Of a stretch of DNA of 64,000 nucleotides, positions 48,428 to 60,828 are shown piece by piece (the first letter of the stretch is position 1; each line of letters starts with the position of its first letter). Location of the stretch: NCBI GenBank assembly GCA_905250075.1, contig CAJNOP010000014.1, forward strand, positions 16,537 to 80,536, given 5' to 3'. The stretch is from Rotaria sp. Silwood1. Taxonomy: Eukaryota > Rotifera > Eurotatoria > Philodinida > Philodinidae. The notes under the pieces are model-generated. The model did not search any database and was not told where the DNA came from. It saw only the letters and a program-made list of their open reading frames with translations. The position numbers and the translations under genes are program-made.

Positions 48428-51400
48428 ATGGTACCATCTAATTCTGAATCATCTAATTTTAAAAACAACCGATATTCACAACTAGCTCCTTTAAATTTAC
48501 CTTCAACCTTTGACTCCTCAACAAAATCATTACCAGTGACACCAATCGCAACTCAAATATCACCAAGATCTTTTACTTCTAATGGGTCATCAGCTTCCAT
48601 TTCGCCTGATCAAATATTTTTTGTTGGTTCAAACGCATTTCCTCTTCCGAAACAATTAACACCAAATGGTGATGGATCGTCGTCATTGAAACGAGAAGAT
48701 ATCAATGAAAATTTAATTGATTTCAGTGTTGAGATTGAATTATCTACTCTTGATCCATTCGATCCATTCAAACAACCTAATCAATCACCAGTACTACCAT
48801 CTAAATTAGACAACGTCATTCCAAATACACCTGATGTTGTTATACAGAACACCAATACACCAGTATCACCGGTAGCATCAACTGTTTCTTCTTCGTTGCC
48901 ATATCCGATTAAATTACGTTTAAAATTAGCAGCATGTTCGGAATTGAAACCAATCAGTCAATTTGTTCAACAAATTCGAAATGAACGTCAATCCCAACAG
49001 GTAAAAAAAAAAAATCAAATCTCTCAAAATTTTCGTACTTAGATCGTTCGTTCTTTTACGTTCTTCTAAGATGTTTAATTCAACGATTGTAAACTCTATC
49101 AGATCCAATCATTTCTATCAATATACCAACCATCAAGTTTTTCACTTAGCAAGAATTCAACTGCTTCTGAAAAACACATCCATGGGTGACATTTATAAAT
49201 AGCAGTAAAGAAGTTAGATATATAGAGTATAAAATGAGAGTGTAGGTGCAAGTTAAGGAACAATCCATGCACGTTCATCGATCGAGAAAATATTAAACGA
49301 ATCGTTAGTAGATAACTTTCAGAACTTTATCAGTATGATGAAAGACGATTTCAACAGTTATATGTTTTATTAAAAATGTCTCAGCAGTTCTAGAACAACG
49401 TAAAGGTAACGAGAGATGTATACTTCAACTGATTACCCTCTTTCAAGTCTAGACTATGTACATCATGTGGAACCTAATGAGCTATGAATACCTTTCAAAC
49501 ATTTTAGGTCTTTAACTTATGACTGCCGAAATGATGCAATTTCGTTGTATTTTTTAAGTCTATACTGTGATCCTCTTCAGAAGCACTAGGAACATTGATT
49601 GTTGAGTTTCGACTTGAAATTTTGCACAAAAAGACATGTCTTATCGAAAATAGTTTATTGTGAAAGTTTCAGATCTTCTGAATTGGTGCTATCCTGAAAC
49701 AAGAAAATCGAATTTGCTTACCTATATGAGCAGTGTAAAAGGCAAGCTTTAATGATAGCTGCATCCTGAGAGGGGAAAAAGGAAAATACATTAAACTTTC
49801 AAAATAAAACTATCTCCTCAAGTTCTGTTTTTATACAAAGTTTTAAGTTGAAATTCAAAACAGAGTTTTCCTTCTGTTGTTGTTGACAGCGACCACGGGA
49901 TTGACTAGATAAGATACCGTAAAACTGTAACATCAACGCAGCAAGAAGCTAAAGGTCCGAACTTTTCTAAAGTTATTCATAGTCCATTAACAACGACACA
50001 ATTTACTTAGTCTCGACTCAAAAATAACTAATCTTCGTATCTTGGAGACTTTCTCCATAAGCCATAGAAATAATCACGATTCCTTTCAACTTTTGAACTA
50101 ATATAAGTCGTCTCTAAAATATCTTCCATGATGCAATTGTTATACACAATATAAACTTTATTTTAAAATTTTAGACATCAACAGATGGAATATTTTATTG
50201 TAAACGTGTTCAACGTTTAACTTCCCAACACATCGAACAAAATCAATTACCTGTTATATTATATATATTTACTGATAGTTCAAAAGAACCAATACGTTTA
50301 ACAAATATAAGTTTACAATCTACAGTTGCACATATTTTACATCAACTACATGAAATATCTCCATTTGATTATGATCAATCAATACTTAAATTACGTTCAT
50401 GTGAAGAATATTTACGTCATGATGATGCTTTATGTGATATTGAATACGTTTATAACTGTATTCATTCATTAAAACAACTTCAATTTGTATTAGTTAAAAA
50501 ACCAATTTGTATATTTCAACCAAAACAAGATAACATAAGTTTTGAACAATTTTGTTTGAATCAACGAGAAAAATATTTTCAAATAATGAAACAAACAAAG
50601 TATGTTTGTTCAATTTTTTGCATAGAATTTACATTTAATTATTATATATAGACTATTGCAAACTACGAAATCATTAAACAAAATGAAACAAAAAATATCT
50701 CTGGATCAAACTCGTGCATTTCTATCTTCAAATTCTCAATGGTTAGAAGAATTTCGTCAAAATATTAATTTAACACTAAAACAAATTGAACAAAGTTTTA
50801 ATCGTTTAACTAATCCAAATTCATTTAATTTATTAATAAATGAACAAATCAAACTAATTCAAGAATTAATAAGTGATAGTAAAACTATTCAAAACATATG
50901 TTCAGATATTCAATCACCATTATTTATTGATAAACAACGTGAATTAAAATTTTATACTGTACAATTAATAAAACAATCACAAAATGAAAATGAAAATGAA
51001 CAAGTAACAAATTCACAAATCCCTGAAAATTTATTACGATTACTTTATGATTTACTTCTTACACTTATAAAATATATTCAAGCATATTGTCAAGCATTTT
51101 TAATTCCTTATGAAGTAGAGATTTATAATGATGAAAATGAATCAATTGATATTGAACAAGTTAAATCACTGGTAAAAAAAGAAGAAGATGAATAAACATT
51201 TTCTTGATTATGTGATTTAGTAGGAATATACGAATGGCAAAAAAATCATTCGAAAATAAGTGATCCCAACCTTGTCGGAAGAGAGAATAGATCCAAAAGA
51301 CGATGAAAAAATGAATAAATAGATACACATTTATGGTTCATTAAACTTTCTATCAACAACAGAATGCTTGCGAATCGTATTGTTGATGAATATTTTCATC

Positions 51401-54400
51401 AGTAGTCAATCGCAGAAGGCACAAGATTCTCAAAAGATATTTTTGTCTGAAGAACTTTCTCTCCAAAACTTCTGCTATTTCAAGCTGCTGCTAAGCGATA
51501 GTCCATATTTTCGAGTATTTTTCACCTTAGTATTATGATTTTTTGAAGTTGCTTGGTCGAAAGCAAAATGTCGAAAAGAAAAATTTCGAAGTTAAATGCT
51601 AGAATTGTTGAAAGATTTTCGTTCGAAAAAGTATTTATGAAGATGTTTTTCTGTCCATGATTAGCGTTGAAATATGAGTATTGGTATGGGTTAGGAGAAG
51701 GGCTGTAACCACACCCACCCTTTCTCTCGTCTTCTGAAAATGCTACCCTTGTGGTTTTTTTTATTAATACAGCTAAATCATCAACAATAAATGATGGCTA
51801 CCAGCTGTTTGTTTTCTGTTAAGATAGTAAGTAAGCCAGGTAAACCACTATACTTCTCGAGGTATGGTCGTTCATGACGAAGTGAAACATAAGTGCAATC
51901 TCAATATTCTGAAGTACTGAAATCACTCTTTTTCTCCTTGTTTATGACCATATTTGTATAGCTTGACTACTTTAAAAATATTTCAAAAAACGCTCCTTTC
52001 AAAGCACTTTTTAGGCAAGACGAATTAGATATTGAATAAATTGACGCAGGAATAAAAATATGAAGTCAGTTTTTGAATTAGATCACGAATTATTGTTAAA
52101 AAATGATATTGAGCTGGCAACGTTGGACCAATCAGTCTATTCCATGAAATAGTTTCAATATATTCTTCCTCAATTCCTTAATTTACTGGACAAGAATTCG
52201 TATTATTTATTCAATGTCATACTTGATGCTCAAAAATCCAACAAATTATTGATTTAATCATTTTTGTCTCTTATTTTTGTAGTCAACAATAACAATTCCT
52301 AATCGACGTTCAATAACTGAATCAGCAGAATTCTTTAGTGTTCACATCGATGGTCTTTTTTCTTTACCATCAAACATCAAAACAGTTCGTGTTGTTGTTC
52401 GTCTTTGCTATGGAAATGAAACAAAAGCAAAACAAACGACAAGATTAATGTCATTTATACGTAATAGTCAAGAAAGTTCTTCACAAATTCATTTTGATCA
52501 ACGGCTTATATTTGATGGTATACATCTATGTGGTTTACAACGTGAAGCATTACTTTTATTTGAAATTTATGCTAGTTTTATTGATGACCCTGATTCATCA
52601 TTATCTTCATTAGTTTTTAATGTTTGCGATGGAATTTCAATGCGTCTTATTGGTTGGTGTTCACAAGCATTATTTGATTATGAACATAATCTTATTAGTG
52701 GTGAATATTATTTAGGTATAATTGATGCTACAACAACAAATCGAACAGGTTTTTATTCACTGAGAAATGTTTTGGATCGTGATTGTCCAATATTATCTAT
52801 AACATTTCCTCATCAATCATTCTTTTTACCAGATGTTCAAACTAGAAATGATACATGTGCTAAAAATTTCACTAAAATTACTCGAGATAAACAAGAATAT
52901 TTATGTCAATTACTTGATCGACGAAGTTTATTGTTAAATGATTATAGTGTAATGATAAAAAATGAGACTTCCATAGATAATCAAAAGCAGCAATTATCAC
53001 CAAACATGTCAGATGAAGGTATGTTGAATGAAACATAAGATTAATATAAAAATGATGGAAACTTTTGCTTATGGGTGAATCTCTTCAAATAATCTAGTCC
53101 AATTTTCAATTATTTTTTGCTTATAGATACTACAAAATATTTTAGTAAAAAATTCTGAAAAGATTTAAATTCTTAGTAAAACTTAGCGAAAATATGCACT
53201 TTGTAATATGTCCATTTATCCAAGATCTCTTTAGAACTCAAGGTTTTCGTAAATATCGTCGTTCTGAATTTCTTCTTGAAACTTCCTTTATTTGAAAGCC
53301 TCTTACATACAAGTAGCTGTTATGAAAAATTTCAGAGTTTGACGACTTTATAAAGATATATAAGTTTCAAGACAAGATACAAAAACACGATTATTCCAAA
53401 AGTCTTGAGTCTTTCGTAGGTCTCTGACAAATAGACATGCACCTGTTTTCAGAATAAAAAGTCATGACCTTCTATTACGCCTTGCAAAGTTTTGTAAAAC
53501 ACTATCTAAAAGGAGTGTTGTGGTACAGTAAAAAGAATGACGAAGAAATGCATCCTCAGATAGGTCACATAAAAAAAACTCTCTCTATGTTTAGCAGCAG
53601 CAGTTACCTCGTATTTCTCCTTTTAATCCTGCAGATATAGCACTAACAGCTTTTTCTTATTGGTGCCCTTCTGTTGTTTGAAGGAGACGGATTATTAAGA
53701 ATTGCATTGCTTCGCCAAGTCTGACTAGGAACTCAAATTCATTTAGACTTTCCACAAATTTACTATGTAGTGTCTATAGGCAAAAAATTATTGAGATTAG
53801 AAGTGTAGGCGACTGAATAGGTTCTCTCGTTAGTTTTCTCGAGAAATGAAATCAATAAAAAAGCTGGAAAGTCATTGCAACTATACAGGGTGGTCTAAAA
53901 GTCACCGGGCAGTCAGTCTTTAATTTTGAATAACTTTTACTAGAAGCAAGATAGAGAGTTACGATTTTCACCGTTCGAAAGATAGAGTGTTACTGCATAG
54001 TTCTATGTATTAATCAATAACATTGTCTGATGATCAATTAGTGAATCTTCGAAAAAACAGTGACAGCTCTATGCAGATAGCATGAAAGTTCAAATCTAAG
54101 AAGTACACTAGACTCGCATACTTATAATCCATGCCCACAGCCCAATCGCCTAGTGTCGCATTTATAACTTTTGAATACAACAAGATAAAATTTTTGGGTA
54201 TAGACATGAGAATGGATCTTAAGGACGCGAATCTAGTGCACTTCTTAGATTTGAACTTTCATGCTATCTTCATAGAACTGTCACTGTTTTTTCGAAGATT
54301 CACTAATTGATCATCAGGCAAGGTTGTTGATTAATATATGGAACTATGCAGTAACACTCTATCTTTCGAACGGTGAACATCGTAGCTCTCTATCTTGCTT

Positions 54401-57400
54401 CTATTAAAAGTTATTCAAAATTAAAGACTGACTGCCCGGTAACGTTTGGACCATCCTGTATAAAAGTTGGAAGAGAGAGAAGTATACTAACAAATGTATT
54501 TGTGTAGCTAAGATCTTTTAATGTTGATTGTACAGAAATCAAACATTAAATAGTTTTGAGACATTTTGATGCAAAATCTTAAAAAGATTCAGGTGCTTTC
54601 TTGTATTCATATTGTATATGGTAATTTTAGAATATGAATTAGCTATTGAACGTCATTTTCTATGGTCACATCGCCATTATGTTATTCATAAACCATATGC
54701 ATTACCAAAATTACTGAAATCTCGTTCAGTTTGGGATTATCCAAGTTTAATCGATATCTATAGTCTTGTCAATGAAATAACTCATCATCGTAAAATAGAT
54801 GAAATTGAATCATTTGAACTTCTGTTACCTGTTTTTCCTGATATGCATATACGTTCATGTGCTTATCAATCATTAGTATCACATATAACACCTCATGAAC
54901 TTAATATTTATTTACCACAAATTTTACAAATAATTAAATTTGATTATTATTATTTATCATCAATAGTAGAATATTTACTTAAACAATGTATAAATAATTA
55001 TCATTTAGTATATAAATTGTATTGGCATTTACGACAATTACTTTTAACAGAAAATATTCATTTTATACGTTATTATTATATATTTATGTCATTACTTTAT
55101 ATTATTGAAGAATATTTTTATATTGAATTAGAAAATGAATATGATTTATGTATAAATTTAAAAAATATTGGTTTAGAATTAAAAAATAATAAATTAAATA
55201 AAGGATATTTTTTAATTGAAGAATTAAAAAAATTAAATATTGAATTTTTTCAATCAGGTCAACGTTCATGTCGTTTACCATGTCAATTTAGTTTTATAAC
55301 AAATAATATTGACATTAAATCTTGTTCTATATTTCATTCATTAACATCTCCATTTAAACTTGTTTTTAATTCAATTGATTTATCATGTGAAAAATATTAT
55401 TCTATTTATAAAATTGGAGATGATTTACGTGTATGTGTTCTTTCTTTCTTTCTTTTTTTTGTTGAATGAGATTTATTCATAGTTATTTTTTTTTTCTTCA
55501 TAGCAAGATCAAATTGTTTTACAATTATTAACTTGTATGGATAAAATATGGAAATCGAATGATATCGATTTTCGTTTAAGTTTATTTAATGTTGTACAAA
55601 CAGAAGAACGTTGTGGTTTTATTGAAATGATTACAGAAAGTGAAACATTGCTTGAAATAGAAAAACCTTTAGGAACAATCAAAGGTTCATTTGGTGAATC
55701 AGCTTTATACAATTGGTTAAGATCACATAATAGAAATGAAAGAGATTTTCGTATAGCTTTAGATAATTTAACATATTCATGTGCTGGTTATTGTGTTGCA
55801 ACATATATATTAGGTATTGGTGATCGACATAATGAAAATATTATGGTGAAAAAATCTGGACATTTATTTCATATTGATTTTGGAAAATATCTCGGTGATA
55901 CACAAAAATTTGGTTGGTTTAATCGGTAAGTTTTAAAATGAAAGAAAACTTCCTTCTTGTAATCATATTGATACAGATATTCAGAATATTTTAAATCCAA
56001 AAAAAATTAATTTATTATTATTATTATTAATTAATGAATTACGTCAAAACTATACTGTTTATTTCTAGTGATCGTGCACCATTTATATTTACAAAACAAA
56101 TGTTATATGCAATGTCTGATGGTGGTACATCTAATGATGCAATGCACCGTTTTGTTGATTTATGTTGTAATGCATTTAGTATATTACGTCAAAATGCTTC
56201 TCTACTTTTAATTCTTCTTTCACATTTATGTTCATCAAATGTACCTAATCTTAATTCTGATGCTGTTCGATTTGTTTATGATCGTTTAGCACCATCATTA
56301 AATTATGCTGAAAGTATAACACATTTTACTGAACTTATTGTTGATAGTCTTAATTCTACATGGACAACATTGAATGGTTTAATACATAAAATTGCACAAC
56401 CAACAAATTCAAATAATTCATTAAATCTAATGTCTAATGATACAACATTTTCATTTGTACCAAAGACATATACAATAGCTACAGATGGAAAAATAATATC
56501 AGCACAAGTTATTGATTATGAAAAACGAACAAAACAATCAAAATATTATTTATATAAATTAAAAGTGGTACGTTTAAATACAACATATATTTATCGTACA
56601 TATAATGAATTTTATGAACTCTATGAACGTTTAAATAAACAATTTCCATTAATTGGTCTCGATTTGAAATTTTATGAACAAACAGAAGATAATCTTATTG
56701 CTCAAAGACGTATCAGAGATATTAATGATTTTCTTGAAAATTTATTTCGTTTAACAAGTGAAATCACTGAGGTAAATTAATAAAGAGTTTGAGATTTTCG
56801 AAAATAACTTTATTGAAAAATGTATACATTTATACAAAAGACTTAACTAGAAAATGAGCTTGAAAATTGGATGCTTCCGAAAGTTTTTAAATTAATGTGA
56901 ATAACCCTGAGAATATGTTAAAGGTGACAATAAATTTTTAAAAATAGTTTTATACGATGTATTTATTCGTGCGTTCTATTTACCCTTTTGCTCTTATTAT
57001 TTCATAGATCTATTGTCGAATAGCTTTATTCTATCTATTTTCGGAATACATTTCTTCGCCATGCTTTTGCTTAATCCTCTATCAATGTAATCAAGAAGTA
57101 GTTCATATTTTATAATGAGAGTTTATTGACATGCGATCCTTGATCGTATATTAACAATGTCTGTCATAGCCTCTGACCATTGTCTGAGACTTCACTAAAC
57201 TTTGATAAAAATAATCACTTGATAACTTTTTTAAAATCGTTAGTAAAAGTTTTCGTATATCTCAAAACGAAATTTTACTGACGGTATAAAATTATTCTGT
57301 AGATTTTTAGTACTATTCAAAATTACCAGAACATGATATTTTTTTGTTTTTTTTTTCTATGATGTTACAAACTTAACTAAAATCAAAATAGTGATTTCGA

Positions 57401-58449
57401 TATTTGATGCAGTTCTCCATGACATTTATGACAAATATGATTTCCTATTTAGATTATGTGGAAAAGTTTTCTAAAAAATTCAACACAGTTGTTTTCAGGT
57501 TTTAAGGAACTCTCCTATATAGTTCAATATAGAACACTCGACATTGCTGGAGAAATAATCAAAAATACCTGGTTTATGTAATTACGAGCTATATTGTCTA
57601 CAATTTTTGAATAACTCAAAATCAAAAAATATATATCTTTATTCTAGCAAGATGAAAATTTTGAGTAGGTTATTTCTCTAAAAATAATTTTTTTGGTTTT
57701 TATAGTCTGATCTTGTTTGTACGTTTTTTCATACAATTCAACGAGATCAACAAATCAATGATACAAAAGAGAAATCTAACGAAGGTGACTAATATCTTAA
57801 CAATAAAAAACTATTTCTATTTCAATCATCTTTTCTTTTTGTTTTTATCAAGAACTTTCTCTTCGTTCTTCACAAAATTCATCAACAAATAATCAATCGA
57901 AACTTCGTATACAATTAAACTATGATAATGGAAAGCTTTTTGTTATGGTTCGACATGCTAATAATTTAGTAAATAAATTTCGAATAATCCTATTAATGAA
58001 TTATCTTTATTTTTTATTTAGCCATTAATAAATGGTAATGAACCAAAACCATATTGTAAATGTTATTTATTACCTGATGAATCTAAATTAACAAAACGAA
58101 AAGGAAAACTTGCTAATTCACGCAATCCCATATTTAATGATACAGTAGGAATTAATTTATAGAATATAAATAAATTTCATGTTTCTTTTTTTTTTTCATC
58201 ATTTTTAGTTTACATATGAAATGGATTTAGCCGAAATTCAAAAGTATACATACATGAATAAAATATAATAAAATAGAAATATGCTTCTATTTTGTTTTTG
58301 TATTTAGACGTGTTTTACAAGTTGGTATTTGGAATAATGTTTTAAATTTGGGTAATCATGTTCTAGGTACCGTTGATATTGTATTAGCTGATATAGATTG
58401 GTCAAAAAAAGATGCATGTGATTACACATTTACATTTGTTGATTCATGA
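48428..58449 (+). CDS. PIK3C2A: Class II phosphatidylinositol 3-kinase (PI3K-C2)
   Basis: Twelve exons (48428-49000, 50175-50599, 50652-51171, 52283-53018, 54631-55430, 55504-55925, 56069-56771, 57706-57784, 57853-57968, 58022-58144, 58209-58243, 58308-58449) join in phase to 1557 residues. Class II PI3Ks make PI3P and PI(3,4)P2 on endocytic membranes. Domain order is canonical: disordered Ser/Pro N-terminus (1-190), Ras-binding-like domain (about 192-330), C2 (about 507-720), helical PIK domain, kinase, PX (about 1290-1400, RTYNEFYELYERL) and C-terminal C2 (from about 1430, PYCKCYLLPD). Kinase residues are intact: Lys1012 in IYKIGDDLRQD, catalytic loop DRHNEN from Asp1125, and DFG from Asp1143, then RDRAPFIF. 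The PX-C2 tail separates class II from classes I and III. Large introns (1.2, 1.1, 1.6 and 0.9 kb) contain repeats, including a complete MITE. The start is tentative; an acceptor (TCTCATTAG) lies 8 nt upstream. The paralogue (A/B/G) is not resolvable. Confidence 0.94.
49420..49920. repeat. Diverged dispersed repeat, copy 1 (PI3K intron 1)
   Basis: Blocks such as ACTATGTACAT, GAGCTATGAATACCT, TAGTTTATTGTG and TATATGAGCAGTGTAAA recur in the same order at 58840-59140 with substitutions. No coding or terminal repeats were seen. Confidence 0.45.
51683..51722. repeat. G-rich fold-back repeat
   Basis: GGTATGGGTTAGGAGAAGGG is followed by AACCACACCCACCC, the same G-rich/C-rich opposition as at 4158 and 8576. 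It lies in a PI3K intron. Confidence 0.4.
53882..54462. mobile_element. Complete inverted-repeat element with CAGGGTGGTCT termini
   Basis: Termini TATACAGGGTGGTC and GACCATCCTGTATA are inverted partners. The arms run at least 170 bp (shared blocks include GGGCAGTCAGTCTTTAATTT, AGATAGAGTGTTACTGCAT and TGATCAATTAGTGAATC), and the arms continue to a central loop of roughly 100 bp. There is no ORF. The ends resemble those of the 46400 element, implying related transposase sources. It is inserted in the 1.6-kb intron between the C2 and helical-domain exons of the PI3K gene. Confidence 0.75.
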
Positions 58450-58631
58450 ATTTTCTTTTTGTCAAGACAACCCCTTACACTTAATAATCTTCTTTTTTTT
58501 GAATACTTGTCCATCTATTTTATATCTGATATGTCTTTTTAAATTGTTAAACTTGTTGATTTTTATATTATAGTATGATTATCAATGAGGATGAATAATA
58601 ACTGATTTTATTTTTGTTTTTCAGATACCTT

Positions 58632-60828
58632 ATGGCATCTAATAGATATACAAATAAAATAACCCACGTATTAAGTTTACGTTTCAATCAAGATTCAAGT
58701 ATGTGATATAGGAAGTTTTCATAATATGAGTAGATTGAAGTTAAGAAAAACAATAAAATTATCTTTAGATATGAGCTTGACTTGTCTTTTTTCATGCCAA
58801 TGAAAAAGGTACTAGTCGTGTTTCTAGATCTATGCGAAAAGTCCTGTAATTGATTAATCGCTTCTGAGTGGTAACTATGTACATTACATACATCTAAATG
58901 AACTATGAATACCTGAAAACTGTTTTTCGACTTTCGACTTAAAACAGACCTTAACTAGAGTAGTTTATTGTGCAATCTTCGTCTTTTGATTTGCTTCTTC
59001 CTGAAATCGGAACATAAAATCTGCCGATTTATATGAACAATGTAAACGATATGCTAAACTATTTTTGTGAAGATATGTTTCCAGTCGAAATTCAAACCTT
59101 AGCTATTTTAGTACGCTGGAGAGAGATCACGGCATTTATTCATATAGATCTATATAATACATATAGTCTCAACTTGAAAGTAACTTATCAGTTGAAGAAC
59201 TTCTTTCGTTAGTAAAACTTTGCCATTGAAAACTTAACTACTATATCAGATTAACTTTAGTGTCATCGATTATGGAAACTTAATTATATATGAATAGTGA
59301 CAGTTGTTTTGATATTTTGTGCTATCTGATCAAGTTTGCCTATATCTAGTTACTTCACTTTAATAGGCAGGTACAGTCTTTACTAAATAATCTTGTTTAA
59401 TTTTCTAAAGAGTTTAATTTGAACATAAACAAAATCTATAAGAAATAATCAATGATTCAAGAGATACATACAGATGAAAAAGAACAACTAGTGAAGGAAT
59501 CATTCAAAGAAATTAATCACTGTTGAGATCACATTTTGAGTATAGAGATAGAACTTCTAGACTAGAATAAACTCAACCAAATCTAAATCCAGAAGTCTTT
59601 TCTATAGGTTTTTTAAAAAGAAAACTCGATCCTTATTGACTATCTTTATGATATGTTGTGAATCGAAGAAAACTTTTTATAACTTAGCAACGATTAAATA
59701 ACAAAATTTACAAATCGTAGCTAAATAAATAATTTATTAGGCTGTTTTATTTGTGCTACATATGATGGTATCCATGTTTTTAATGTTGAACCACTTGCTC
59801 AAAAATGTTATCTTGGTAATAAACGTTACAAATAGTTTCTCTTAATTACTGTTTGTAATTTATATTTAGACATTGGTCCTACTACGTATGCCGAAATGCT
59901 TTATCGTACGAATTTAATTGCTTATGTACGAGCAGATCATGCTACTGGATTACCATCGCATGTTGGTGAGAGAAAAAAATATTTTTCATTATCATTTAAA
60001 TTAAAACATTTCAGTCAATATCTATGATGACCAACGTAAAGCCCATGTACTTGAACTTAGCTTTCAATCATCGGTTACTTCTATACGAATATCTCGAGCA
60101 AGGTTTGAAATATATATGTTAGCGTCCAATCTGAAATTTGACATTGGACAGTCATTCATGCAAGTCATATCAGCGACAAAGTATATAGTATTTTCTGTCG
60201 AGGTGTTGATTTAGTTCACAAAATGTGTTGAGTAGAAACTACCATAGAAAAATGTCGATGAAATTGAGTCATCATTTATACTGAAACGAAATTCGACAAA
60301 GTAAAAAAGCGTTAATTCATATCTCGATTGTGGATGTGGTAATGAAGTGAAAATCACAAGTAATTCCACACCTACACATGTTCTTCATTAATTTTTTTTT
60401 GTGTAATTTTCTGATGATTAAATATGATATTTTGTAGAAAACATAATATCATATACCGTGGTTAATTTTTACTGTTATGTAATATGTTAGTCGATTCAAG
60501 ATTGGACGCTAATATATTTCTTCTTTTTTAATTTATGGTTTGTTTTGTTTTTGTTATATAGACTAGTGGTGATACTTTTGAACAAAATTCATATTTTTTC
60601 TTTTCCTTCGAAATGTCGTCTTTTACATACAATTCATACAAGAGAAAATCCAAGAGGTTTTGTTTATAATAATTAATTTTTATTAGTTAAAGCATATCTA
60701 TGTTTATTGTCTTAGGTCTTTGTGAATTATCGAATAATAATGAATCATTTATTGTTTTTCCTTCTAATGCAAAACCTACAGGCGGTCTTATTCAAATATT
60801 AGTAAGCATAGAAAAAAACTTATTATGA
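58632..60828 (+). CDS. WDR45: WIPI4/WDR45-like protein, C-terminal half missing
   Basis: Six exons (58632-58698, 59741-59815, 59870-59965, 60015-60102, 60562-60656, 60716-60801) join in phase without stops to 169 residues. WIPI/PROPPIN proteins are seven-bladed propellers that bind PI3P/PI(3,5)P2 and act in autophagy. Matches to WIPI4 are clear: SLRFNQDSSCFICA, GIHVFNVEPL, YAEMLYRTNLIAYV, VVILLNKIHIFSFP, ENPRGLCEL. The family is normally about 345-360 residues, so only about the first half is present. The half holding the lipid-binding L/FRRG motif is not found between 60802 and 61916 or beyond. Reading through the last donor gives eight more residues and a stop at 60826-60828. The 1-kb first intron and the 459-bp fourth intron contain repeats. 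An acceptor (GTTTTTCAG) lies 7 nt before the ATG. The gene is either 3'-truncated or continues outside what I can recognise. Confidence 0.8.
58840..59140. repeat. Diverged dispersed repeat, copy 2 (WIPI intron 1)
   Basis: Partner of 49420-49920: ACTATGTACATTACATACA, TGAACTATGAATACCTGAAA, TAGTTTATTGTGCAATC and TATATGAACAATGTAAA occur in the same order. Confidence 0.45.
60113..60517. mobile_element. MITE-like element with TTAGCGTCCAATCT termini in a WIPI intron
   Basis: TATATGTTAGCGTCCAATCT at the left is the near-exact inverted partner of AGATTGGACGCTAATATA at the right, 405 bp apart, flanked by TA-rich DNA. The interior holds a weak G-rich/C-rich fold-back (TGGATGTGG ... CCACACCTACAC, 60327-60380) and no ORF. 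Confidence 0.6.
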
